DNA from: Epiperipatus broadwayi
Lineage: Eukaryota > Onychophora > Udeonychophora > Euonychophora > Peripatidae
DNA length: 64,000 nucleotides
NCBI GenBank assembly: GCA_028023455.1
Contig: JAQFVV010000031.1
Coordinates: 1,424,001-1,488,000 of the forward strand
Direction: 5' to 3'
Part shown: positions 36,145 to 46,500 of the stretch, piece after piece
Position numbering within the stretch: the first letter of the stretch is position 1
How the letters are laid out: each line of letters opens with the position of its first letter
The notes under the pieces: generated by a model
What the model was told of the DNA's origin: nothing
Seen by the model: the letters and a program-made list of their open reading frames with translations, nothing else
Databases searched by the model: none
Translations under genes and position numbers: made by a program

Positions 36145-38942
36145 TCCTAACTCTGTGATGGTGAACCTATAGATGCATGCCAGAGATGGCATGTTCAAAT
36201 TTTTTACTGGCGTGTGAACTATTTAGATATTATAATTTTCTATGCTTTAAATTATTCAATATTTTTTTTGTTACTAAAATCTGTACTAATAAAAATTTAC
36301 TGTAAACTAAAGGCAAAATAAACAATTATATTATTATATTAGAATTCAATTTACAATTGAACTCTGATTAGAAGGAAACAGATTACAAAATTTGGGAAAA
36401 AAAATTATAGACATGTAGGTGGGAATGATATTTTAAATCAAATAAAGTGGTATCGGTATACTGTGGTATCATATTCTATAAATCTGTTAAATGATTCCAA
36501 TAAAACTAGAAAATAAACTCAGTAAAATATTTTATAACTCTTTGAAGTAAATTTTTTCGAATCTAAAGTAAAAGTAATAAAATGGTTTTCTGTCCTAATC
36601 TTTTTTGATCTTGTGTTGACACCATTCATTTTTTTTTTAACGTAATCAAAATTGCGAACAATGGAACAAAATGCGTAATCAACAGTGTTTTTTTTTTTTG
36701 CTTGAAGTTTTACTGTAAATGTGAAATATAAGGATAATAACATATTTTAACATATAATAAATCATTGACTTATAAAATTATTAAAGCTCATTTAAATTTA
36801 CTTTTAAATAAATTTATTACCATTATATTAATATGACTAGTGAAAATAAAAAAAAACAAAATTTGTTAAGCAGTAGAGAATTTCAAAATTGGTGGACTGA
36901 TGATTATGGAATGATTAACAAAAGCATCAGGGCAGTATGTGTTTTATATTCTGGAACAGTTGTATTGAAAACATCATCGGTAAAATGGCATTATGAGATC
37001 AATCATAAATCCTGTGAAAAAAGTAAAAATGAACCAAAAGAATATATTGCCTAAGCATTTAAAAATATAAATATTCAATCAACATCTATAATGAGATATA
37101 TCAAAAATAATTGCTACTAGTTTTTTTTATTTCAAATGTGATTGCTAAGCATGGGAAATCTTTTAATTATGGAGAATATATGAAAAAAGCTTGGATGAAA
37201 TGTGCACCAGTTCTTTAAAAAAATTTTGAAAACAAAGTAAAAATTAGTCAGAGAATAAAAGATTTACCATTGATTAGAAATACAGTTAAAAAAGAATCCT
37301 GCAAATGACTAAAAACATAACTTACCAACAAAAAACAACAACATATAATTTCTCTCTGCCTTGATAAAACTACAGACATAAATGGATCAGATCATTTGGC
37401 TATTTTTATTGTATTAAGAATAATATCACAGAAGAATTGATGAGTTTAACCTCATTAGTAATAACAAGAAAAGAAATAGATATTTGCAACGAAGTTTCAA
37501 ATGTATTTAATGAAAAAGAAAAGGAGATGGTGCTCAAAGTATGACTGGAAAAAAAAAATGGTTTTCTCAATTTATTTACTAACCATATTGGACATTCAAT
37601 TTTGAGTTTTCATTGCATAATACATCAGCAGGTTTTATACACAAAGGCCAGTTTTAAGTCACTGGATGATGTTATGAACATTGTGTGACTAAGTTAGTCA
37701 ATTTTGTATCTACACAAGCTCAAAATAAACAAAAAAATTTTAAATTTATTGAGTGAGGTGAACTCAGTATATAATGATTTACTTATGCACAGTAAGGTTC
37801 GATGGTTAAGTTGAGGAAAAATTCTTCAAAGATTCATTGAGTGTTTAGATGAAATTAGACTGTTTTATGTAATGAGAAAATCATTCAAAAATATAATTAA
37901 TTAATGAATGTTTAATGGCGTTTGAAATTAATGTTTTGGGTTTATATCATGTTTGATTTGATCAAAGTATTTGAAGTTAAATTACAAATTTTCAACTGTG
38001 ATGTTATTTCTTACACCTTCAAATATTTTCCAAATATAAAACAGTTCTCGACTGTGTTAGAATCTCATGAGAAGCCAGATCAAGTAAAATTGACGCAAGA
38101 GTTTTGTGCTGTTTTTCAGTTGATAATTGATGAATTTTCTTTTAATATTTACACAGTACAGACAATTTTCAGAAACATCAAAATTTATTTTATACCCAGA
38201 CATAATTAATATCAATGGATAGTCTCAAGTTAGAAATTTGTGGCTTAATTTGGAAGATATGGAGCAATCAATTGATTTTCAATCCAGTTCTATATGGAAT
38301 TAGAAATTTGTTGATTTGAGGAATGGGGTAGAAACAATGAAAAATGATCGATTATTGAGTATATGTAAAAAGAATGCTGAAGAACTATTGACTGCCTCGA
38401 ATGCTATTCCTGAAATATTTAATTGTTTAAAAATATTAACTATTATATTATCAATTTTCTCCTCTACATATGCATGTGAATTGTTTTCAGATATGAAATT
38501 AATTATAGACAGTTCGAGAAACAGAATGACAGATGAATCTAGTTCAGCATGTACATTATTAAAAGAGACAAAATATGAACCAGATATAAAGCATTTGGCA
38601 TCCAATGTATTGCAGCAAAAATCTCATTGAATAAATTCTATTTGTGTTGACTTTATATGTTTATTTCCAAAATTTTGTTTTAATTATTATTATTTTTTTA
38701 CTATTACATTTTATTTAACTTGCGCTCTTCTAAATAAATATCGTTCACTTGTATTTAGCTTATTTAGAAATTTTGTTTAATTACTATTATTAGTATTTTG
38801 TTTTATAAAATAAAAAAACTGCAATAATTAAGTTGTTTACATTTTGATTTACTAATTGTATGGCATGCCAATTATTCAATAAATATTTTATGGAAATTTT
38901 TGGCACACACATGTAAAAAGGTTTGCCACCACTGTCCCGGCT
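36145..38942 (+). mobile_element. Complete hAT transposon (2782 bp) with diverged target-site duplication
   Basis: The element is 36153-38934. Its termini are CTGTGATGGTGAACCT and, in complement, CAGTGGTGGCAAACCT. The flanks TCCTAACT and TCCCGGCT match at 5 of 8 bases, and all three differences are transitions, which fits an old 8-bp duplication. It holds a degraded transposase on the same strand (36833-38630). No other element is nested in it. Confidence 0.82.
36833..38630 (+). pseudogene. hAT transposase pseudogene, FAM200/EPM2AIP1-like
   Basis: The start is an ATG followed by KKQNLLSSREFQNWWTDDYG, and by a BED-finger region with a shortened Cys arrangement (residues about 30-60: CVLYSGTVVLKTSSVKWHYE). 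Degraded core pieces follow: LDKTTDINGSDHLAIFIVL near 37360-37420, and FHCIIHQQ near 37610-37635 after a frameshift. TVRWLS-like sequence lies near 37795. The C-terminal part is open at 38316-38630 and includes ELFSDMKLIIDSSRNRMTDE, the end of the dimerisation region. Stops and frameshifts break it into at least five pieces. The family is that of the domesticated FAM200 and EPM2AIP1 proteins. Dead. Confidence 0.78.
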
Positions 38943-39764
38943 TATATTTAATTTCTACATTAAGAACTGTAATTCAATTTAGCTGTCTACTCTAGGATCA
39001 ATTATTGTTTACTTGCATATAGTATAAAGATTGTTTAAAAAGGTGTATTCCTTTCTAATGAAGATCAATAGCCAGAAACTATCATCTAAGGTCCACTGAT
39101 CATTTATGATTACAATAGGTTCAGAAAAAAATAAAAAATGCTCCCTGCAAATAAAGTAGATACTAAATGTAATAAAGAAATCATGTGATGCTTCGTTTAG
39201 TATTTATAATTTTTTTGCCAAAACAATCAAGTGTCTTTAATTAACATATATAAGTCACTAAAATATATAATTGGTGGCCTAATATTAAATCAATATAACT
39301 GTAGAAGCAAGTGGTTTGGGCTTAAAACCAAAGGGTGTTTACACTTTTGAAGTCATTAGCTAAGATAATACAAAAGAAAACATAGCTATTAAAAATGTAA
39401 ATGCAATCCAATGATCTTGGTCTGGAGATTTGGATAACATTACTACCTGATAATTATTAATTACTCATGCTTACAATAGATGATTTAAAAATAAGCTGAT
39501 AATAATCTCATTCTCTTTGCTCCAGAAGCTCCTTTGTAAACACAAATAACCAACAGAAATCAAATGAAATTCCCAGTCCAGTTTTTGACTGGGTTTCCAC
39601 CTAAAAAAGACAATAATCAAAAATTGACATGAAACATGTTTAGCACTACTATTTGGAATCCATTAATCATTCAGTTTACAGATTGATTGTTCTAACTCAG
39701 TTTTGCATGAATATTTAATGTGTTTATATAGTAAAATCCCAAAACAAAAAATAGAAATACATGC
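38943..39764. other. AT-rich non-coding stretch
   Basis: No gene. The sequence is of mixed complexity with no recognised element until the repeat cluster that follows. Confidence 0.45.
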
Positions 39765-39956
39765 ATTCTCCATATACCTAGATCTTAATTGTAAATATAG
39801 GGGATTTGAACAAAGACTTTCAATCACCATTCAACTATTCACACTATCTCTTACCATTGATACACATGACCACACACATGTAAAAAAGATAAATAATCAC
39901 CAATATATGTATTTTGTGTTGATACACATGACCACACACATGTAGAAAAGATAAAT

Positions 39957-40013
39957 AATCACCAATAGACGTATTTTGTGCTGAACCAGCACTCATCAGT
40001 TGGCCCAGATTAT
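39957..40013 (-). ncRNA. Hammerhead ribozyme motif, family 2 (G12 mutated)
   Basis: On the minus strand: ATAATC, GGCCAA, core CTGATGA (complement of 39993-39999), the hairpin GTGCTG-GTT-CAGCAC with all six pairs Watson-Crick, AAAA where GAAA is expected, a short stem III, then TTGGT and GATTAT. Stem I pairs GCCAA/TTGGT, with an A-T-rich extension. The loss of the invariant G predicts an inactive copy, but the structure is the clearest of the family. Confidence 0.65.
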
Positions 40014-41520
40014 CATCTCTCACACATATATATGATCAATGCTCAGTTTATATTAAGATAACAAATCTTCATACTTTAATGGACAGGTTTCAATCCATTC
40101 CAACTCTTCAGCCATCCATACCACTGAAAATCTCATGATGGAAAGTTCAAATCCCATGTTGATGCCAATATTATTGCCATGTCCACACTCACTTCAAATC
40201 ACTCTGACCCCTCATGTATAGGACCATATGCATTTAAATACATAGAAGAGGGTTGGAAAGAATGCAGGCTTAATGTGTAAGATTTGAAGTACAGGCATTC
40301 TTCATATATCTGGAGCTTAATTGTAAATATAGGGGATTTGAATACCAACTTTCAAGCACCTTTCAACTATCCACACTATCTCATACCACTGATACACATG
40401 TAGAAAAGATAAATAATCACCTATCCAATATCATTGCCCACACACATATATATAGTCAGTGCTCAGTTTATATTAAGATAGCAAATCTTCATATTTTAAT
40501 GGACAGGTTTCAATCCACTCCAAACTCCAGCAATTCAGCCATCCATACCATTGAAAATCTGATGGTGGAAAGCCCAAATCCAAACTGATGAGTATTGGTT
40601 TAGCATGAAATATGTATATTGGTGATTATTTATTGTTTCTACATGCATGAGGTCATGTGTATCAGTGGTAGGAAATAGTGTGAATAGTTGAAGGGTGCCT
40701 GAAAGTCGGTGCTCAAATCCCCTATATTTACAATTAAGCTCTAGGTACATGAAGAATGCCTGTATTTAAAATCTTACACATTAAGCTGCATCCTGATCAT
40801 CCCTATTCTATGTATTTAAATAGATATGATCCTAAACATGAGGGGTCAGAGTGACATGAGGTCAACATGGGTATGGCAATAATATTTATTGATATCAGCA
40901 TGAGATTTGGGCTTTCCATCATCAAATTTTAAATGGTATGGATAGCTAAAGAGTTGAAGTGACTTAAAACCTGCCCATTAAAGTATGAAGAGTTGCTATC
41001 TTAATATAAACTGAGCATTGATTATATATATATATATATATGGGAGATGACAATCTGGACCAACTAATGAGTGTGGTTCAGCACAATATATATATATTGG
41101 TGATTATGTATCTTTTCTACATGTGTGTGGTCATGTGATCAGTATAAGATAGTGTGAATAGTTGAAGGGTGCTTGAAAATCTGTGTTCAAATCCCCTATA
41201 TTTACAATTAAGCTCCAGGTATATGAAAAATGCCTGTATTTCAAATTTTACACATTAAGCCTGCATCCTGCCCACCCCTCTTCTATGTATTTAAATGAAT
41301 ATGGTCATATACGTGAGGGATCACAGTGACTGAGGTCAACATGGGCATAGCAATAATATTGACATCAGCATGGGATTTGGGCTTTCCATCATCAGATTTT
41401 CAATGGTATGGATGGCTGAAGAGTTGGAAGTTGGAGTAGATTGAAACCTGTCCATTAAAGTATGAAGATTTGCTATCTTAATATAAACTGAGCACTGATT
41501 ATATATATATATGGGAGATG

Positions 41521-41570
41521 ATAATCTGAACCAACTGATGAATGCTGGTTCAGCATGAAATATGTATATG
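41521..41570 (+). ncRNA. Hammerhead ribozyme core, family 2 (3' side lost)
   Basis: ATAATC, ACCAA-like CCAA, core CTGATGA at 41535-41541, hairpin ATGCTG-GTT-CAGCAT (six pairs) and GAAA are present. The TTGGT half of stem I is missing because the unit is joined to a later part of the repeat. The sister copy near 41069-41100 has CTAATGA and no GAAA and is dead. The copy at 40585 has a good core but a worn stem. Confidence 0.5.
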
Positions 41571-41640
41571 AGATAGTATGGATAGATGAAGGATGCTTGA
41601 AAGTCTGTGTTCAAATCCTCTATATTTATATTTATTTAAA

Positions 41641-42131
41641 ACAAAGTAAAAAATATTTTTAAAAATGTTTAAATCCCTTTCATGTATTGTTGAAGAACAT
41701 AATAAGATCATATTGAATATCTAGAAAAATATTCTCTTTCCTATGGGAACAAGTGAGAAAAATACAAATATTGTTTTAAGCTGACAAGAATTGAAAACAT
41801 TTTGGCAAAACAGAATGGAAAACAAGAAATCTTTTAATGCTTCTAGCAAATAAACAAGTGTGAGTAATCAAACTAACACACCTTAATTTTTTATTCCAAA
41901 TGAGATTAATTGTTATTAAATTTTAAAAAATAAAATATAATAAATATATTTATTCTGCATTATGTGTATACACACATATAAATCATAATCATCTGTATTT
42001 ACAATGTTTATTGTGCACATATATATCGATGTAAGCATTAAGGAAAAGTCTGCCTATTTATTCTTAAGATATAACAAGATTTCAGTCAGTTCATAGATTC
42101 ACCACTACATATAACAGTGCTATGTAAAATA
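41641..42131. other. AT-rich non-coding stretch
   Basis: No element recognised between the repeat cluster and the LINE tail. Confidence 0.45.
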
Positions 42132-42542
42132 AATTACTTAGCAACAAGAGAATATATATGTAAATGGAAAATATGGATGATTTATTTTGTAAATTATGTA
42201 AGGAAGGAATAGAAAATATTAGGCATTTGTTAATTGAATGTAAATGCTTGAAAACAGAAAGGTTACATATAATGAAGTTATGGAAGAATAAATATGAAAA
42301 AAGTGATTATACAGAAAGTGAATTATTGGTTTTTATGCTGGGTTTGGAAAAAGATAATGGGGATTTAGATATAAAGGCCATAGAGTTGACAAAGATTATG
42401 TTGTGGAAATGGGATGGAGCAGAATATGGGAAAATTTAGAATGGGATGGAAAATTAAGTGGCTAACAGGTTTATCTGGGCATAATTGCTGAGATATTTTT
42501 TACTTCATTTAAGGAGAAGCCACAGTACATCACATCACATCA
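42132..42542 (+). mobile_element. 5'-truncated LINE: ORF2 C-terminus and 3' tail
   Basis: A frame at 42164-42439 reads CKLCKEGIENIRHLLIEC, a C-x2-C-x8-H-x4-C zinc motif found at the C-terminus of several LINE ORF2 proteins. WKNKYEKSDYTESELLVFML follows. It is closely related to the next LINE (46047-46337). The 3' end carries AAGGAGAAGCCACAGTACAT and a short microsatellite of CATCA units at 42527-42542, a common LINE 3' tail. The 5' truncation is typical of incomplete reverse transcription. No target-site duplication was determined. Confidence 0.75.
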
Positions 42543-42862
42543 CTGATGAGGTTGAGTAGAAAAAGTGGCAAATAGGGTTTTAGATGAGAATGTTCAGAAA
42601 AATAAAAAAGAAAAGTGAGGATTAGTAAAAGTGTAAAAGAGAGTGAAATAGCATGCAGAGAATATACATGTGATATTAACAACAAGAAAAATGAAAAAGA
42701 AGCTAATATTAAATGGGAAAATTTTTTTTTTTTTAAAAATTGACTAAAATAGATAATTATATATAGAGAATGAAATTAAATAATAAATTATTGGAGGATA
42801 TTAACAAAAGTGGAAGTGATGGGAATAAAAAATTCTGGAAATATATTAAAAGAAGGAATGTA

Positions 42863-43000
42863 GAGGAGAGAGAAATAGTATTACTAAATTTTGAGGAAAA
42901 AGAATGTAGCTCTGGAGAAGAATTAGAGACAGAGGAGAGAGAAATAGTATTACTAAATTTTGAGGAAAAAGAATGTAGCTCTGGAGAAGAATTAGAGACA
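42863..43000 (+). repeat. 69-bp in-frame tandem duplication
   Basis: 42863-42931 and 42932-43000 are identical head-to-tail units starting GAGGAGAGAGAAATAG. They encode two copies of a 23-residue block that includes REIVLLNFEEKECSSGEE. The length is a multiple of three, so the frame is kept. It lies in the linker region of the LINE ORF2. Confidence 0.92.
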
Positions 43001-43424
43001 ATTCTAAATAAGTATGTAATTGATATAGAAAAGATGTTAGATGTGAAGGACAGAGTGATAAACATAAAAGCATATAGTAATGGAAATATTAGGTTTACAT
43101 AAAATGAATTGAATGAGGCAGGGAAGAAATTGAAAAGTGGAAAGGTAAGAGATATAGATGAATGGGCAGCAGAGATGGTAACGAATTAAGAAGATAGTTT
43201 ATCATATTTTAATAAGATGGCACAGAAGAGAGAATTTCCAGATAACTGAAATAATACAAGAGTAAAGCTATTATTTAAAGAAAAGGGTAATGATCATTCA
43301 TAGTGAGTTAAACAATTATAGATCAAGAGCAGTAATGTCAGTGTTATAAGATTTTGCATATTTGGTGACTGGAAGAGTGACAAAATGGATGGGAAAAAAT
43401 AATATATTGGGAGAAATGCAATGA

Positions 43425-46242
43425 GGTTTTCAATAAAATAGGCATATAGAAGAAGATAGTTTTATTTGTAGTCACACAAGTTACAGATACAAGTAGGAAT
43501 ACAGGTAGTCAATTATATATGGTTTTTATAGATATAGAGAAGGCATATGATAGAGTAAATAGAAATACATTATGGGTAAGTTTAGTAAATTTGGAAATGA
43601 ATGGAGTTTTAGTGGTTCTTATTAAGAGATGGTAATATATGTATCAATTAGGAAATACAGAAACAGGTAAAAGTGGGGTGGGACTGAGGCAAGGATGCCC
43701 TATCTCACCTAATTAGTTTTTTGTTATGTTTGAGAGAAAAATGGAGAGAGCAATAGAAAGACTAGGAAAAAAGGTAGATCCCATTAATAGATGGTAGGGA
43801 ATGTATATATTATCAGGTGTTTTATTTGCTGATATTATTTTCTTGTGCACAGAAAGCAGGGAAAATATCGAAGTTATGCTGAAGACGTGCACAAGAGTGG
43901 GTAAAGAGATGGGGGATTAAATTTTAATAAAGAAAAAGCAAAAGTAATGATGAAACATGCTGGGTAAAGAGAAGAGAAAGAATTTTTATTGGGGATATAT
44001 ATTAATTAAATGTGGTGAATAGGTATAACTATCTGGGAATCGTCTTAAGTAATCAGAGAAATTGCTTGGATGGGAGAAAAAATTGATAAATGAAGCAAAG
44101 AAAAGAAAGGGACTGATAAAGAAAATTAATAGTGCTTCATATAATAAATATAGCAAGAATTGTATGGAAGGGAATGGCAGCAGCAGGGTTAACTTATGGT
44201 AACAATGCATTATGAATTAGTAAAAGGGTGTTATATTACTTAGAAAAAGTATAAAGAGAAATAGGAAGACATGCATAAGATGCAAATGTGTGGCCAGTAA
44301 AGGAAGCAATTGGATAAAAAATGGAATGGTCAAATTTTATGCAAAAAAAACAAAATAAAAATGTTCAGTAAATTGCAGTTTATGGATAATAAGAGAATAG
44401 CTAAAATAGTATTTAATTGGATTACAAGTAAAGGGCAGGCAACAAGATGAGTGAGAAAGATAGTATTGCATGCAGAAGATTTGGATAAAGACAGAGGTGG
44501 TATGATTATGTTAGGAAAATTGTTCAATGTTATAGTGGCAAAGGAATGGGATAGAGGAATAGATGCATTATAAAAAAATAGGAGCTGGAGAGATGGAGAA
44601 TAAAAAAGTTTAAATATATATAGAAATAAACAGAATATTGGGTAGGAGTTTACTGGTTAAGGCTCAAATAGGTTCATTAGCAACAAGAGAATATACACAT
44701 AAATGGAGAAATGTAGGTGATTTAGTCTGCAAGTTATGTAAAGAAGGCATGGAAAATATTACACATCTGTTAATTGAATGTAAATGCTTACAAGCAGAAA
44801 TAGTACAAATAATTAAGGTTTGGGAGAATAAATGGTTTTCAATAAAATAGGCATATAGAAGAAGATAGTTTATTTGTAGTCACACAAGTTACAGATACAA
44901 GTAGGAATACAGGTAGTCAATTATATATGGTTTTTATAGATATAGAGAAGGCATATGATAGAGTAAATAGAAATACATTATGGGTAAGTTTAGTAAATTT
45001 GGAAATGAATGGAGTTTTAGTGGTTCTTATTAAGAGATGGTATAAAAATAATATATGTATCAATTAGGAAATATAGAAACAGGTAAAAGTGGGGTGGGAC
45101 TGAGGCAAGGATGCCCTATCTCACCTAATTAGTTTTTTGTTATGTTTGAGAGAAAAATGGAGAGAGCAATAGAAAGACTAGGGTAGATCCCATTAATAGA
45201 TGGTAGGGAATGTATATATTATCAGGTGTTTTATTTGCTGATATTATTTTCTTGTGCACAGAAAGCAGGGAAAATATCGAAGTTATGCTGAAGACGTGCA
45301 CAAGAGTGGGTAAAGAGATGGGGGATTAAATTTTAATAAAGAAAAAGCAAAAGTAATGATGAAAAATGCTGGGTAAAGAGAAGAGAAAGAATTTTTATTG
45401 GGGATATATATTAATTAAATGTGGTGAATAGGTATAACTATCTGGGAATCGTCTTAAGTAATCAGAGAAATTGCTTGGATGGGAGAAAAAATTGATAAAT
45501 GAAGCAAAGAAAAGAAAGGGACTGATAAAGAAAATTAATAGTGCTTCATATAATAAATATAGCAAGAATTGTATGGAAGGGAATGGCAGCAGCAGGGTTA
45601 ACTTATGGTAACAATGCATTATGAATTAGTAAAAGGGTGTTATATTACTTAGAAAAAGTATAAAGAGAAATAGGAAGACATGCATAAGATGCAAATGTGT
45701 GGCCAGTAAAGGAAGCAATTGGATAAAAAATGGAATGGTCAAATTTTATGCAAAAAAAACAAAATAAAAATGTTCAGTAAATTGCAGTTTATGGATAATA
45801 AGAGAATAGCTAAAATAGTATTTAATTGGATTACAAGTAAAGGGCAGGCAACAAGATGAGTGAGAAAGATAGTATTGCATGCAGAAGATTTGGATAAAGA
45901 CAGAGGTGGTATGATTATGTTAGGAAAATTGTTCAATGTTATAGTGGCAAAGGAATGGGATAGAGGAATAGATGCATTATAAAAAAATAGGAGCTGGAGA
46001 GATGGAGAATAAAAAAGTTTAAATATATATAGAAATAAACAGAATATTGGGTAGGAGTTTACTGGTTAAGGCTCAAATAGGTTCATTAGCAACAAGAGAA
46101 TATACACATAAATGGAGAAATGTAGGTGATTTAGTCTGCAAGTTATGTAAAGAAGGCATGGAAAATATTACACATCTGTTAATTGAATGTAAATGCTTAC
46201 AAGCAGAAATAGTACAAATAATTAAGGTTTGGGAGAATAAAT
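43425..46242 (+). repeat. Near-identical 1409-bp direct duplication
   Basis: Unit 1 is 43425-44833 and unit 2 is 44834-46242, both from GGTTTTCAATAAAATAGGC to TTTGGGAGAATAAAT. They differ by about three small indels (a T in GTTTT; an 8-bp insertion near 45041; a 7-bp loss near 45181) and a few substitutions such as GAAACATGC against GAAAAATGC. The offset is constant at 1409 over most of the length. The junction falls inside the LINE ORF, with no target-site duplication, so it is a segmental duplication and not a second insertion. Confidence 0.95.
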
Positions 46243-46500
46243 ATAAACAAAGTAATTATACAGAAAGTGGATTCTTGGTTTTTATGCTGGGTTTGGAAAA
46301 AGATAAGAGAAATTTAGATATAAAAGCCATAAAATGAACAAAGATAATGTTGTGGAAATGGGATGGAGTAGGATAGAAAAGAATATGGGAAAAACTTGGG
46401 ATGGGAAAAGGAAAGGTAACGTAATAATAGGATTCTCTGGTCATAGTGGCTGAGAGTTCCTGACTCCATGAAAGGAGAAGCCATAGTACATTGCATTGCA

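Larger units (their letters stand above)
39765..41640. mobile_element. Family 2 hammerhead repeat cluster (inverted and tandem units)
   Basis: Units of about 460-490 bp. Two incomplete units on the minus strand (about 39765-40270 and 40270-40584) face at least two on the + strand (from 40585, again from about 41071, and a partial one from 41535). Unit landmarks include AATAGTTGAAGGGTGC, GTGTTCAAATCCCCTAT, ACATTAAGCCTGCATCC, GATTTGGGCTTTCCATCATC, CTGTCCATTAAAGTATGAAG and CTATCTTAATATAAACTGAG, then a TA tract and a hammerhead motif. Core spacing on the + strand is 486 and 464 bp. TAGTTGAAGGG and GTTCAAATC resemble pol III A and B boxes but are closer together than in tRNAs. Apparent ORFs here are fortuitous. 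No target-site duplication was settled. Confidence 0.85.
42640..46500 (+). mobile_element. LINE with RT remnant and a 1409-bp internal tandem duplication
   Basis: The + strand carries a degraded ORF2. Linker: FWKYIKRRN near 42830. Thumb-like GKKLKSGKVRDIDEWAAEM near 43120-43170. RT pieces: DIEKAYDRVN-like near 43530-43560, VGLRQGCPISPN near 43678-43712, and YLGIVLSNQRNCL near 44028-44065. The C-terminal zinc motif CKLCKEGMENITHLLIEC appears twice because of the duplication. The 3' end reads GAAAGGAGAAGCCATAGTAC and then ATTGC units at 46484-46498. Many stops show it is dead. The family matches the truncated copy at 42132-42542. Probably a CR1- or L1-like clade, which I cannot settle. Confidence 0.75.

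Noticed and set aside
38300-38605. 101-codon minus-strand open frame
   Set aside because: It is antisense to the C-terminal part of the hAT transposase pseudogene.
39730-41620. CRISPR-like array
   Set aside because: Units of about 470 bp, inverted copies and no short uniform repeat-spacer pattern; this is a eukaryotic dispersed repeat.
42538-42575. CTGATGA followed by GAAAA as a third hammerhead
   Set aside because: The sequence between them does not form a stem II, and there is no stem I pairing; it is a chance match beside the LINE tail.
43986-45936. Repeated 65-74 codon minus-strand open frames
   Set aside because: They are antisense shadows of the duplicated + strand LINE sequence.
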